A stretch of DNA of 64,000 nucleotides from Pseudomonadota bacterium (GTDB lineage Bacteria > Pseudomonadota > Alphaproteobacteria > Sphingomonadales > Sphingomonadaceae). This document shows positions 33,744 to 42,303 of this stretch, piece after piece (the first letter of the stretch is position 1; the number at the start of each line of letters is the position of its first letter). A model generated the notes under the pieces. It was given only the letters and a program-made list of their open reading frames with translations, made no database searches and had not been told where the DNA came from. The translations under genes were made by a program, and so were the position numbers. Location: the NCBI GenBank assembly GCA_023400405.1, contig JAEXFD010000002.1, forward strand, positions 62,001-126,000, in the 5' to 3' direction.

Positions 33744-34451
33744 ATGAAGCGGGCAGTTTCGATCGGAACGACACTTGCGGCGCTGGTGGCGCCGGCCATG
33801 GCGAGCGCGCAGGCGCAGATGTGTCGCATCCCCAGCCGGATCGAACGGCCCCGTCCCGACCTGCCGAGCCTCGACCAGCCGCGCCGGGTGCTGCCGATCG
33901 GCAGCTACACGCTCGCGCTCACCTGGGCGCCGGGCTATTGCCGCGCGCATGGCGACGAGCCCGACGAGGCATTTCGCTGCGGCAGCGGCAATGCCTTCGG
34001 CTTCACCCTGCACGGCCTGTGGCCCGACGGCCGGGGCAAGACCTGGCCGCAATATTGCAAGGCGACGCCGATCCTGCCGCGGACGGTGGTGCGCGATACC
34101 TTGTGCAGCACGCCCTCGGCGCAGCTCATCCAGCATGAATGGGCCAAGCACGGCACCTGCACCGGCTGGTCGAGCACGCAATATTTCGCCAGGGCGACCG
34201 CGCTCTATCGCGGCCTGCGCTTCCCCGACATGGCGGCGCTTTCCCGCGCGCCGCTGACGATCGGCCAGTTCAAGGCGCGGATGGCGGCGGCCAATCGCGG
34301 CCTGCCGGCCGCCTCGATCCGCGTAACCACGACGCGCGAAGGCTGGCTCGACGAACTCTGGCTCTGCCTCGACACCCGGCTGCGCTATGAGCCGTGCAAG
34401 GCCGGCACCGGCGGCGGCCCCGACGCGGCGCTGCTCAAAATCTATCGCTGA
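33744..34451 (+). CDS. secreted ribonuclease T2
   Basis: A 235-residue exported RNase. The signal peptide is MKRAVSIGTTLAALVAPAMASAQ. Both active-site blocks are present: FTLHGLWPD (CAS I) and IQHEWAKHGTC (CAS II), with catalytic His in each. Six or more Cys suggest disulfides. The family degrades RNA with broad base preference to scavenge phosphate and nucleosides in the periplasm or medium. Start follows GAGGGAGAG, 11 bp after nadC. Its stop overlaps the convergent DUF4112 gene by 10 bp. Confidence 0.93.
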   Translation: MKRAVSIGTTLAALVAPAMASAQAQMCRIPSRIERPRPDLPSLDQPRRVLPIGSYTLALTWAPGYCRAHGDEPDEAFRCGSGNAFGFTLHGLWPDGRGKTWPQYCKATPILPRTVVRDTLCSTPSAQLIQHEWAKHGTCTGWSSTQYFARATALYRGLRFPDMAALSRAPLTIGQFKARMAAANRGLPAASIRVTTTREGWLDELWLCLDTRLRYEPCKAGTGGGPDAALLKIYR

Positions 34452-34858
34452 TCGATCGTCACCGAGGCAGGGTGGTGCTTGTCGAGGTGGCGCTTGATGA
34501 TCTTCAGGTTGCGGCTGTTCGATCGGAAGAAGAAGTCGGGGACCGCGCCCACCACCGGGATCAGCCCCAGCGCCCAGTCGAAGCCGACATTGCCCATCAT
34601 CCGCGCGATCGCCGATTTGGGCATGCCCAGGTTGCGCGCCTCCATCACCATGTAGAGCCCCATCGCCGCCGCGATGAAGTCGCCGCCGATCGGGATCAGG
34701 TCCAGGATCACGTCGAGGCCGAATTGCTGCTTGGTGCCGGGGATGGTGAAGCTGCGCTCGAGCAGCTTTTCCATGGTCTCGATCCGCGCGCGCACCGCGG
34801 CCGGGTCCTTGCCGATCGGCACCCGCATTCCGCCCGGCATCCGCGTCGTCTTGGCCAC
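34442..34858 (-). CDS. DUF4112 membrane protein
   Basis: A 138-residue protein with two membrane segments around 48-70 and 90-108: LDVILDLIPIGGDFIAAAMG and FDWALGLIPVVGAVPDFFF. The repeated L(I/L)P(I/V)xGxxxD/AVPD pattern is the DUF4112 hallmark. It starts with GTG after AGGTAGGG, 4 bp after the stop of the substrate-binding lipoprotein gene, so the two form an operon. Function unknown. Confidence 0.88.
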   Translation of the reverse strand: MAKTTRMPGGMRVPIGKDPAAVRARIETMEKLLERSFTIPGTKQQFGLDVILDLIPIGGDFIAAAMGLYMVMEARNLGMPKSAIARMMGNVGFDWALGLIPVVGAVPDFFFRSNSRNLKIIKRHLDKHHPASVTIDQR

Positions 34859-34862
34859 AGCC

Positions 34863-36320
34863 CTACCTCGTTTCGTTGCGCAGGTGGTTCAACGGGTGCC
34901 AGGCCCGCGCGTTCCCTTGCCAGGCCTGCAGCCGCAGCGCGACGATCGACCAGCGAAAGGGCTGGGCGATCGGGATGAACGCGGACTCGTCGGCGATCGC
35001 GGCGTCGGCGTCGGCGATGCGCTGGGCGCGGGTGTCGAGATCGGGGGCATCGCGGCCGGCCTCGACCAGCGCGGTGGTCGCTTCCGAGCAGCGCTGGCAG
35101 GCGGTCGCGACGAACCAGCGCGCGCTGTCATAGGGCGCGACGGCATCGACCAGGCGCAGGTCGGCGTCGGCATCGTCCATACCGACGCGCTCCGGCAGGA
35201 TTCCGATCGCCAGCAACGAACGCGCGATCCCGGCCCAGAGCAGGGTGATGCCGGGCCCGCCAGGCAGGGCGACGCGCAAGGTGACCGGGCCGGCGTTCCG
35301 CTTCCAGGCGGCGACGGCGCCGCGCGCGGTGGCGAGGCGATCCTCAGGCGAGAGCGGCGCCCAGCCGGGTTCGGCCGGTGCCGCCGACGAATCGAGCTGG
35401 GCCGGCAGCAGCGTCTCGATCGGCGCCCAATTGGGGTGGAAGGCAGCGGTGATCGCCGGGCGATCGATCGCCATCGCCAGCGCCTTGCGATTGGCCGGAT
35501 CGGTCAGGAACCCCTCGCGCGCGACGATGGCCAGTCCGAACAGGCCGATCGCCGGATCGATCCGGATATTGCCGCCGGCGATTCCCGCCGCGCCGACGAT
35601 CGGCCAATCCGCAAGGCTGCCGCCGAGCACGAGGTCGGACGCGCCGGCGCGAAAGCGCGCGATCGCCCGCGCCGCAGGCTCGGCGTGGAAGACCAGCGTC
35701 TCGGCGGGAGAGGGGCTGGGCGCATCGCGATCGGCGTTCGGATCGAGCGCCGGGCGCAGCCGCCAGGCGCCGCGCATCTCGCTCGCGCGGAATGGCCCGC
35801 TGCCTTCGAATCCCGGCGCGCGATCGATGGCGAGCTCGGGCTGGGCGAACAGCTTGAGCAGATCGGGGCGCGGGTGCCTGAGGCGCACTTCGACGATCTG
35901 CGGAGTCATTTCGACGATGTCGTCGATCACCGCGAGAAACGGGCCGAGCGCGTTGCGGCTGTCGGGCGCGATTGCGCGGCGCAGGATGCGGACGACTTCG
36001 CCGGCGGTGACCGGCGTGCCATCGGGCCATTCGGCGCCCTCGCGCAGGCGGAAGATGTAGCTCAGCCCCTGGTCGATCACGATCCAGCGTTCGGCGAGGC
36101 CGGCCTCGATCTGGCCGGCGCCGTCGAGCCGGACGAGGCCCTGCGCCGTCGCGCTGAGCCAGATGCGCCGGGCGGGATCGAGCGTTCCCGCGTCGGGATC
36201 GGCGGGTCGGACGCCCGATCCGATCGCGCTGACCACCACCGGCGAATCGTCGCCGCGCGTGCCGCCCGGCGTGCAGGCCGCCAGCAGCAGGATCGTCAGG
36301 CAGGTCAACGGGCGGAACAT
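34863..36320 (-). CDS. substrate-binding lipoprotein (SBP_bac_5, peptide/nickel type)
   Basis: A 485-residue lipoprotein: MFRPLTCLTILLLAACTPGG with lipobox LAAC (Cys16). The body matches oligopeptide/nickel-type solute receptors: DARRIWLSATAQGLVRLD-like segments, YIFRLREGAEWPDGTPVTAG, then NRKALAMAIDRPAI. Such receptors normally deliver to an ABC permease, but none is adjacent; its partner in the operon is a DUF4112 protein. ATG at 36320 is chosen for the lipoprotein signal; the longer frame has no similarity. Confidence 0.88.
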   Translation of the reverse strand: MFRPLTCLTILLLAACTPGGTRGDDSPVVVSAIGSGVRPADPDAGTLDPARRIWLSATAQGLVRLDGAGQIEAGLAERWIVIDQGLSYIFRLREGAEWPDGTPVTAGEVVRILRRAIAPDSRNALGPFLAVIDDIVEMTPQIVEVRLRHPRPDLLKLFAQPELAIDRAPGFEGSGPFRASEMRGAWRLRPALDPNADRDAPSPSPAETLVFHAEPAARAIARFRAGASDLVLGGSLADWPIVGAAGIAGGNIRIDPAIGLFGLAIVAREGFLTDPANRKALAMAIDRPAITAAFHPNWAPIETLLPAQLDSSAAPAEPGWAPLSPEDRLATARGAVAAWKRNAGPVTLRVALPGGPGITLLWAGIARSLLAIGILPERVGMDDADADLRLVDAVAPYDSARWFVATACQRCSEATTALVEAGRDAPDLDTRAQRIADADAAIADESAFIPIAQPFRWSIVALRLQAWQGNARAWHPLNHLRNETR

Positions 36321-36481
36321 CGGCGGGCTCCCGGGGGCGCTCCTTCCTCCTATGGCCGGCATGGCCTCCTGCCAACCCCGCGGCGGGGCGCTTCGGCGCG
36401 GCTTGCGTGCGGTGCAGCAATGCATCGGAACCATTTGGCGCGGCGCCGGTTTCCGTTCGACCGACCTTAGGGAGATGAATA

Positions 36482-36718
36482 ATGCGCCAACTTCTCGGCA
36501 AGGCCGCGGCTGCTGCGGCGATTGCTTCCATGGCCGTCGCGCCGGCGCTCGCCGCGCCGACGTCGGCCGCATCTGCGCTGTCGCTGCGCGCCTCGACCGC
36601 TTCGAAGCATGATTCGGAGCTTATGGGTGCGCCGGTCATCGCATTGATCGGTATCGCCGCGATCGTCGCTGGCGGTGTGATCATCGCCACCGAGGACGAC
36701 AACCCCGACAGCAACTGA
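36482..36718 (+). CDS. small exported protein with C-terminal membrane segment
   Basis: A 78-residue protein with a signal peptide (MRQLLGKAAAAAAIASMAVAPALA) and a second hydrophobic stretch at about 51-68 (APVIALIGIAAIVAGGVII), followed by an acidic tail EDDNPDSN. It has an RBS (AGGGAG). The type is common in sphingomonads and has no assigned role that I know of. The stop is 6 bp before tRNA-Leu on the other strand. Confidence 0.75.
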   Translation: MRQLLGKAAAAAAIASMAVAPALAAPTSAASALSLRASTASKHDSELMGAPVIALIGIAAIVAGGVIIATEDDNPDSN

Positions 36719-36724
36719 TCGGGC

Positions 36725-36810
36725 TGGTGCGGACGGCGGGACTCGAACCCGCACGCCCAAAGGGCAGGAGATTTTAAGTCTCCGGCGTCTACCGGTTCCG
36801 CCACGTCCGC
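36725..36810 (-). tRNA. tRNA-Leu(TAA)
   Basis: 86 nt including CCA. Minus-strand acceptor GCGGACG/CGTCCGC, D arm GGCGGAACCGGTAGACGC, anticodon stem-loop GGAGA-CTTAAAA-TCTCC (anticodon TAA), class II variable arm TGCCCTTTGGGCG and T arm GCGGGTTCGAGTCCCGC. It lies downstream of the ihfB terminator. Confidence 0.97.
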
Positions 36811-36826
36811 ACCGGGACACCCAACG

Positions 36827-36865
36827 AAAAGGGGCCAGCGCCGTCAAGCGGCTCTGGCCCCTTTT
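36827..36865 (-). terminator. terminator of ihfB
   Basis: Stem AAAAGGGGCCAG / CTGGCCCCTTTT with a 15-nt loop; reading leftward the second arm ends in TTTTC. It sits 30 bp past the ihfB stop and before tRNA-Leu. Confidence 0.85.
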
Positions 36866-36895
36866 TCGTGGATAGCCTGCCCAGCCGGCTTCGCC

Positions 36896-37174
36896 TCAGA
36901 CGTTGAGGCGCGCGCGCATTTCCTTGCCGGGCTTGAAATAGGGCACGCGCTTGGCATCGACTTCGACCGTCTCGCCGGTGCGCGGGTTGCGTCCGGTGCG
37001 GGCATCGCGTGCGCGTGTGGAGAAGGCACCGAAGCCGCGCAGCTCGACACGACCCTCCTCGCTCAGCCGGCCGACGATCTCGTCGAAGAAGACCGCGACG
37101 ATCTGCTCGACCTCCCGGACCGACAGGCCCGGATTCTCTTGTACCAGCAACTGAACGAGTTCCGATCGGATCAT
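36896..37174 (-). CDS. ihfB: integration host factor beta subunit
   Basis: A 92-residue HU/IHF-family DNA-bending protein. Typical sequence: MIRSELVQLLVQENPGLS at the start, RVELRGFGAFSTRARDAR and the arm GRNPRTGETVEVDAKRVPYFKPG. The adjacent rpsA is the usual neighbour of ihfB. The ATG at 37174 has AGGAGG six bases upstream; a GTG two codons earlier has no room for it. It acts with an alpha subunit encoded elsewhere. Confidence 0.94.
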   Translation of the reverse strand: MIRSELVQLLVQENPGLSVREVEQIVAVFFDEIVGRLSEEGRVELRGFGAFSTRARDARTGRNPRTGETVEVDAKRVPYFKPGKEMRARLNV

Positions 37175-37236
37175 CCGCACCCTCCTATGTGCTTGCGGAT
37201 GGCGGGATCCCCCGCAAGCGCTAACCCCACCCCGGG

Positions 37237-37266
37237 TTCTAGCGTCGTTTCACTATCTGCATCAAG
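37237..37266 (-). promoter_or_regulatory. possible ihfB promoter
   Basis: Reading leftward, TTGATG (37266-37261), an 18-bp gap and CTAGAA (37242-37237) resemble -35/-10 boxes, about 60 bp before the ihfB start. The fit is modest; ihfB could also be read from rpsA. Confidence 0.35.
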
Positions 37267-37295
37267 GTGCAGATGCGAAATTTTTCAATATCATG

Positions 37296-37332
37296 CGAAG
37301 GGGAACGGCGATGTCGCCGCTCCCCTTGCGCG
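37296..37332 (-). terminator. strong hairpin just after rpsA
   Basis: Arms of about 16 bp (GCGAAGGGGAACGGCGA and TCGCCGCTCCCCTTGCGC in plus orientation) separated by TG, two bases beyond the rpsA stop. There is no poly-T tract, so it may be a stabilising 3' structure or an attenuator between rpsA and ihfB rather than a full terminator. Confidence 0.55.
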
Positions 37333-37334
37333 GA

Positions 37335-39047
37335 TTACTGCTTCTCGTTGCGGGCCTTGAGGGCCTCGCCCAGGATGTCGCCCAGCGACGCGCCCGAATC
37401 GGACGAGCCATACTGCGCCACTGCCTGCTTCTCTTCGGCGATCTGCATCGCCTTGACCGAGAAGGTCGGCTTCTTCGAACGATCGAAGCCGGTGACCATC
37501 GCATCGAACTTCTGGCCGACGGCGAACCGCTCCGGACGCTGCTCGTCACGGTCGCGGCCGAGGTCGGTGCGCTTGATGAAGCCGGTCGCGCCATCTTCGC
37601 CCACCTGCACTTCGAGGCCCGCATCGCGGACTTCGAGGACGCTGACGGTGACGATCGCGTTCTTGTTGAGGCGGTCGGCCGAGCCGGTCGAGCCCGCCGC
37701 GGCGACGCCGCCACGCTCGAGCTGCTTCATGCCCAGGCTGATGCGCTCCTTGTCGGGCTCGATCGCCAGGACGATGGCCTTCACCTGCTCGCCCTTGCGG
37801 TGCAGGTTGAGCGCGTCTTCGCCCGAAATGCCCCAGGCGATGTCCGACATGTGGACCATGCCGTCGACGTCGCCGTCCAGGCCGATGAACAGGCCGAATT
37901 CGGTGGCGTTCTTGACTTCGCCCTCGACTTCGCTGCCCACCGGATGCTCGGCGGCGAAACGCTCCCACGGGTTCTGCTGGGCCTGCTTGAGGCCAAGCGA
38001 GATGCGGCGCTTCTCGGCGTCCACCTCGAGCACGACGACTTCGACTTCCTGCGAGGTCGAGACGATCTTGCCCGGATGGACGTTCTTCTTGGTCCAGCTC
38101 ATCTCCGAGACGTGGACCAGGCCTTCGATGCCCGGCTCGAGCTCGACGAAGGCGCCATATTCGGTGATGTTGGTCACGCGGCCCGACAGCTTCGCGCCGA
38201 CCGGATACTTGGCGGCGGCGCCATCCCACGGATCGCTCTCGAGCTGCTTCATGCCCAGCGAGATGCGCTGGGTGTCGCGGTTGATGCGGATGATCTGCAC
38301 CTTCACCGTGTCGCCGATGTTGAGCATCTCGGACGGGTGGTTGACGCGCTTGTAGCTCAGGTCGGTGACGTGGAGCAGGCCATCGATGCCGCCCAGGTCG
38401 ACGAACGCACCGTAATCGGTGATGTTCTTGACGACGCCGTCGATGATCTGGCCCTCGGCCAGGCTCTGGATGAGGCCCGAACGCTGCTCGGCGCGGGTCT
38501 CTTCGAGCACGGCGCGGCGCGACACGACGATGTTGCCGCGCTTGCGGTCCATCTTGAGGATCTGGAAGGGCTGCGGGATGTCCATCAGCGGGGTGACGTC
38601 GCGCACCGGGCGGATATCGACCTGCGAGCCGGGCAGGAAGGCCACTGCGCCCGAAAGGTCGACGGTGAAGCCGCCCTTGACGCGGCCGAAGATCACGCCC
38701 TCGACGCGGGCGGTCTTGGCGAATTCGCCCTCGAGCTTGTCCCAGGCGGCTTCGCGGCGGGCGCGGTCGCGGCTGAGCATCGCTTCGCCGTTCGCGTTCT
38801 CGACGCGGTCGACATAGACTTCGACTTCGTCGCCGACCTTGAGGTCCGCCTTCTGGCCCGGCGCGGCGAACTCGCGCAGCGGCACGCGGCCTTCGGACTT
38901 GAGGCCCACGTCGATAACGGCGAGGTCGTTCTCGATGCCGGTGACGGTGCCGATCACGACACGGCCCTCGAAGCTGTCGGCCTGACCCAGGGTCTGGTCG
39001 AGCATCGCCGCGAAATCGTCGCGGCTCGGATTTGCCGTAGTGGCCAT
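37335..39047 (-). CDS. rpsA: 30S ribosomal protein S1
   Basis: A 570-residue mRNA-binding ribosomal protein with six S1 domains. Recognisable repeats include VIGTVTGIENDLAVIDVGLK, GVVKNITDYGAFVDLGGIDG, GRVTNITEYGAFVELEPGIE and EVKNATEFGLFIGLDGDVDG. Length is normal. Bases before ATG (CCTGATTTCT) contain no Shine-Dalgarno sequence, as is known for other rpsA genes whose translation S1 itself controls. cmk, its common upstream neighbour, is missing; a Zur-type gene is upstream instead, 304 bp away. Confidence 0.97.
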   Translation of the reverse strand: MATTANPSRDDFAAMLDQTLGQADSFEGRVVIGTVTGIENDLAVIDVGLKSEGRVPLREFAAPGQKADLKVGDEVEVYVDRVENANGEAMLSRDRARREAAWDKLEGEFAKTARVEGVIFGRVKGGFTVDLSGAVAFLPGSQVDIRPVRDVTPLMDIPQPFQILKMDRKRGNIVVSRRAVLEETRAEQRSGLIQSLAEGQIIDGVVKNITDYGAFVDLGGIDGLLHVTDLSYKRVNHPSEMLNIGDTVKVQIIRINRDTQRISLGMKQLESDPWDGAAAKYPVGAKLSGRVTNITEYGAFVELEPGIEGLVHVSEMSWTKKNVHPGKIVSTSQEVEVVVLEVDAEKRRISLGLKQAQQNPWERFAAEHPVGSEVEGEVKNATEFGLFIGLDGDVDGMVHMSDIAWGISGEDALNLHRKGEQVKAIVLAIEPDKERISLGMKQLERGGVAAAGSTGSADRLNKNAIVTVSVLEVRDAGLEVQVGEDGATGFIKRTDLGRDRDEQRPERFAVGQKFDAMVTGFDRSKKPTFSVKAMQIAEEKQAVAQYGSSDSGASLGDILGEALKARNEKQ

Positions 39048-39260
39048 AGAAATCAGGTTCCTGTCTTCACGTTTTTCCGGCCGGCCGGTTGGTTCCGGCG
39101 GTCTTGTAGGCCAGACTTGCCGCGGCGGCCGATCGCCGGTCGCGGCATCCGATGGGCGCGGGAGCGCGGAGGAAAGGGCACGCCGTCTAAAGCGAAAATG
39201 GCGCGTGAGAGTCGCCTCCCCGCGCCTTCCTCCGCAGGCACTCGCCCGCCGGACGCGCGC

Positions 39261-39289
39261 GCCATAGCCGAAGCGGCGCTGACTCGCAA
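39261..39289 (-). promoter_or_regulatory. possible rpsA promoter in a 304-bp gene-free leader
   Basis: Between the Zur-type stop and the rpsA start (39048-39351) I see no gene. Reading leftward, TTGCGA (39289-39284), a 17-bp gap and TATGGC (39266-39261) are fair -35/-10 matches. A transcript from here would carry about a 205-nt leader with GC-rich self-complementary stretches (GGCCGGCCGG at about 39080). The leader could serve in S1 autoregulation. Confidence 0.4.
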
Positions 39290-39351
39290 GCAATTGCGGG
39301 GCGGGAAAAGGCCGATGCTGCGACCAGTTCAGGCCGTTTGCGACGCGGCCG

Positions 39352-39810
39352 TCAGTCGCAGTCCGCGCATTTGCCGCGCACTTCGATCACGGGGCGTTCG
39401 GGCGAGAAGCCGGCCCCCTTCGCGGCGGCGCGGACGGTGCGGGTGATGGTGTCGTCGTCGATATGCGTGGTCTGGCCGCAGCTGTCGCAGACCAGGAAGA
39501 TGCAATCGTGCAGGCAATCCGGATGGGTGTTCGCCATATACGCATTGGCGCTCTCCACCCGGCGGGCGAGGTTCGCGCCGACGAACAGGTCGAGGATGCG
39601 ATAGACGCTGTTCGCCGCGACTCGCCGGCCCTCCGCCTTCGAGACCGCCTCGGCGATGTCATAGGCGGAGGCGGGCTTCTCGAATCCGGCCAGTGCCTCG
39701 AACACGCGCTCGCGCATCGCCGTCCATTGCTCGCCCGATTTCTCGAGCGTGGTCTGGGCGGCCTTGGTCAGGTCGTTGCCGTGATGTTCGTGATGCTGGT
39801 GCGCGGCCAT
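39352..39810 (-). CDS. zur: Fur-family regulator, Zur-like
   Basis: A 152-residue metalloregulator. A His-rich start (MAAHQHHEHHGND) precedes the winged-helix domain (YDIAEAVSKAEGRRVAANSVYRILDLF). The dimerisation domain has HPDCLHDCIFLVCDSCGQTTHID, and the C-terminus ends KCADCD; the two CxxC pairs form the structural zinc site. His-rich ends and this pattern suit zinc uptake regulators. Repression of zinc import is inferred from family; no target box was firmly identified here. Confidence 0.87.
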   Translation of the reverse strand: MAAHQHHEHHGNDLTKAAQTTLEKSGEQWTAMRERVFEALAGFEKPASAYDIAEAVSKAEGRRVAANSVYRILDLFVGANLARRVESANAYMANTHPDCLHDCIFLVCDSCGQTTHIDDDTITRTVRAAAKGAGFSPERPVIEVRGKCADCD

Positions 39811-39847
39811 GGAAGAAATGTAGGCCCGGCGCGGGGCCGGGGCAAGT

Positions 39848-40234
39848 TCAGTAGGTCGCGCGGCGATTGAGATCGTGGCCGAGCGCGACCAGGCTGACGC
39901 CGACCAGCGTCCAGAAGGTCTCGAACCCGCCATGCGGCAGCGACAGCGCGCCGGCCATGATGCCGATGCCGAAGGCGCCGACCACGGCGGGGGCCATATA
40001 GCCATGGCGCATCACGCCCTTGCCGAGCGCGAGGATGCCGAAGCCGATCGCGAAGGTGAGGCCGATCTCGTGGATCGCGGGGTTCACCAGCCCGCCCGCC
40101 GTCGAAATCACGGTCAAGAGGACCGTGGTGGCGACGCAGTGGACGAGGCATAGCCCGCTGATCCCGATCGCGATACGATCGAGATAGGCGTCAAGGCCGC
40201 CCCAGACGCGACCGAGCGGAAGACTCACCGGCAT
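39848..40234 (-). CDS. MerC-domain membrane protein
   Basis: A 128-residue four-helix membrane protein. The segment ISGLCLVHCVATTVLLTV contains the Cys-x3-Cys-like pair of MerC-type metal transporters, and HEIGLTFAIGFGILALGKG follows. In MerC this region carries metal across the membrane; here, next to a Zur-like gene 38 bp downstream on the same strand, zinc or a general metal role is possible. Upstream TACAACATATCATT is AT-rich and might be a regulator site, but I cannot assign it. Confidence 0.82.
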   Translation of the reverse strand: MPVSLPLGRVWGGLDAYLDRIAIGISGLCLVHCVATTVLLTVISTAGGLVNPAIHEIGLTFAIGFGILALGKGVMRHGYMAPAVVGAFGIGIMAGALSLPHGGFETFWTLVGVSLVALGHDLNRRATY

Positions 40235-40308
40235 GAAGGCGATATAGACCGCCGGGGGTGAAGGTACAACATATCATTGGGTGCCGGCGCCGATAAAATG
40301 CGCGCCCG

Positions 40309-41280
40309 TTACCCGAGCAGCCCGTGGTCCTTCGCCCAGGCCAGGAACAGGTCGGGCCACGCCGCAACCGGCTTGCCGGCGGCACCGCGCAGGCCGAAGC
40401 CATGCCCGCCGCGTTCGAACAGATGCAATTCGACCGGAACGCCGGCCGCCTTCAGCGCGCGGCGGAAGATCAGGCTGTTCTCCACCGGCACGACATCGTC
40501 GTCCTCGGCATGGATCAGGAAGCAGGGCGGCGTGGCCTTGCTCACCTGCAGCTCGGGCGAATGCGCGGCGGCGAGGGTGTCGCTCGGAGTCTCTCCCAGC
40601 AGCTGCTTGCGCGAGCCGCTATGGGCGAAGTGCGGGTCCATGGTGATCACCGGATAGATCGGCGCGGCGAGCATCGGCCGCGCGTCGAGCGCGTCGATCG
40701 CGTCGCGTGGCGGCAGCACGCTCGCGGCGTGGCGCGTCGCCAGGTCGGCGCAGAGATGCCCGCCGGCGGAGAAGCCCATCGCCGCCACGCGCGCGGGGTC
40801 CACCTTCCACTGCGCGGCCTGGCTGCGGATCAGCCGCATTGCCCGCTGGGCGTCGGCGAGCGGCACGTTGGCGCGGTCTTGCCAGCCGTCGCCGGGCAGT
40901 CGGTAGAAGAGCACGAAGGCCGTCACGCCGCGCGCCGCGAGCCAGCGGCCGATCTCATAGCCCTCCTTGTCGAGCACCACGCGCGAATAGCCGCCGCCCG
41001 GCATCACCAGCACTGCGGCGCCGTTCGGGTTCGCCGCACGGAACACGTCGAGCCGCGGTGTGCGGATGTGATCGGCGGAGCGATCGGGAAAGCTGGGATC
41101 GGCGCTGCGCGTCTCGACATGGTCGGCAAGGGCGGGGTTTTCGAGCCCGGGCGCCTCGCCGGGCCACAGCTTGATGCGCGCATCGGGTTCGACCGGCCCG
41201 GGGCCAGCGACTGCCCGGGCGGCCAGCGGGAGGAGCGGGCCGGTCAGGCCGGCGGCGGCAAGCAGGTCGCGGCGATCCAT
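40309..41280 (-). CDS. alpha/beta hydrolase, acetylxylan-esterase-like, Tat/Sec signal
   Basis: A 323-residue exported esterase. The N-terminus MDRRDLLAAAGLTGPLLPLAARA carries a twin-arginine-like RRDLL motif. The catalytic fold: VLVMPGGGYSRVVLDKEGYE (oxyanion HGGG-like), GFSAGGHLCADLA (Ser nucleophile), AEDDDVVPVENSL (Asp) and FERGGHGFGL (His). These features resemble acetyl-xylan or related carbohydrate esterases. ATG at 41280 is chosen over an adjacent TTG. Substrate not proven. Confidence 0.87.
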   Translation of the reverse strand: MDRRDLLAAAGLTGPLLPLAARAVAGPGPVEPDARIKLWPGEAPGLENPALADHVETRSADPSFPDRSADHIRTPRLDVFRAANPNGAAVLVMPGGGYSRVVLDKEGYEIGRWLAARGVTAFVLFYRLPGDGWQDRANVPLADAQRAMRLIRSQAAQWKVDPARVAAMGFSAGGHLCADLATRHAASVLPPRDAIDALDARPMLAAPIYPVITMDPHFAHSGSRKQLLGETPSDTLAAAHSPELQVSKATPPCFLIHAEDDDVVPVENSLIFRRALKAAGVPVELHLFERGGHGFGLRGAAGKPVAAWPDLFLAWAKDHGLLG

Positions 41281-41329
41281 GGCCAAGGTCTAGCGCGCGG
41301 CCGATGGCGGCGAAAGTCAGGAAAAGGTA

Positions 41330-41363
41330 GGCCGGGTGACGCTCTAGGGTACGCCACCCGGCC
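41330..41363 (-). terminator. hairpin after the RBBP9-like hydrolase gene
   Basis: Arms GGCCGGGTG (41330-41338) and CACCCGGCC (41355-41363); reading leftward it is followed by TACCTTTTCC. Likely ends the 41430-42107 transcript. Confidence 0.65.
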
Positions 41364-41429
41364 ACGCCCGCACCCCTATTTAGGGGCTCTGCGGGGCTTT
41401 GCCAGCACCCCTGCGGCGGCCGGGGGCAA

Positions 41430-42107
41430 TCACGCGCCCAGTCCCAGATAATGCGCCTGCGCGGCATCGGTGGCGCTCACGGCGAGCAGCGAGCGCGCCT
41501 CGGCGGCCGAGCGGACTCGGCCCGAGCGGTCCGAGGCGGCATCGAGCACGCGGTCGAGCAGCGCCTGGCCTTCCTCCCACCAACCGATCCCGCTGGCGGC
41601 ATTGAGGTGTCCCTGCGGTCCGGCATCGACGAAGAAGCTGCCCCAGCCCTTGGCGAGCGCATGGGCGCGATCGATCTCGATCCAGGGATCGTCCTGGCTC
41701 GCGACAGTGATCGACGGGAAGGGCAGCGGGCGGGTCGGGGTCGGGCTGAACCCGGCGAGCTCGCGCTTGACGCCGGCCCGGTCGACATCGGCCGGGGCGA
41801 CGAGCAGCGCACCCGCCACCGGCCAGCCGAAGGGTTGCCCGGCCAGCTCGGCCCACCACGCCACGGCTAGGCAACCCAGGCTGTGCGCGGCGAGCACCAC
41901 CGGCGCCTGCGCGGTGCGGATCGCCTGGTCGAGCTTGGTCACCCAGGCGTTGCGATGCGGCGTATCCCACATGCCGAGCTCGACTCGGCTGGTGTCGGGG
42001 CGCGATTGCTCCCAGAGCGTCTGCCAGTGCGAAGGTCCCGAGCCGCCGAGCCCGGGGACGGTGAGGATGATCGGCGAATGATCGTCGTGAGGCGAAAAGA
42101 TACCCAT
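41430..42107 (-). CDS. RBBP9/YdeN-family alpha/beta hydrolase
   Basis: A 225-residue serine hydrolase. ILTVPGLGGSGPSHWQTLWE opens the fold, AHSLGCLAVAWW is the nucleophile elbow, and VASQDDPWI plus AGPQGHLNAASGIGWWEEG complete the family pattern. Upstream frame beyond the ATG at 42107 reads into AT-rich intergenic DNA. The role of this family in bacteria is poorly known. The 196 bp up to tlyA contain an AT-rich stretch (about 42140-42170) suitable for promoters on either strand. Confidence 0.88.
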   Translation of the reverse strand: MGIFSPHDDHSPIILTVPGLGGSGPSHWQTLWEQSRPDTSRVELGMWDTPHRNAWVTKLDQAIRTAQAPVVLAAHSLGCLAVAWWAELAGQPFGWPVAGALLVAPADVDRAGVKRELAGFSPTPTRPLPFPSITVASQDDPWIEIDRAHALAKGWGSFFVDAGPQGHLNAASGIGWWEEGQALLDRVLDAASDRSGRVRSAAEARSLLAVSATDAAQAHYLGLGA

Positions 42108-42303
42108 GTCATTTGCGCTCCAGTTGGAGGGCAGGCCGGACCGCCAACATATTCCCACTAGATAAGTAGGCAATAGGTGCTGCGGCGGAGCGAAGCCGCG
42201 GCGCGCCGATCCGAAAAGCTGCTGGCAATGTAGGAATTCGCCTGACAAGGACGGCGCTTCGGAACCGCGCCTGTGGGCGATGTTCGTCACGTTAGGAAGG
42301 CCG

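Noticed and set aside
36725..36810. tRNA-Leu as a possible integration site
   Set aside because: No integrase, direct repeat of the tRNA end or shift in composition nearby.
37293..39446. 717-codon open frame antisense to rpsA
   Set aside because: Shadow of the S1 gene; no start signal or recognisable domain.
40235..40308. possible Zur box (TACAACATATCATT) before the MerC-like gene
   Set aside because: Only a partial dyad, and I could not match it to a reliable Zur consensus; left as a comment only.
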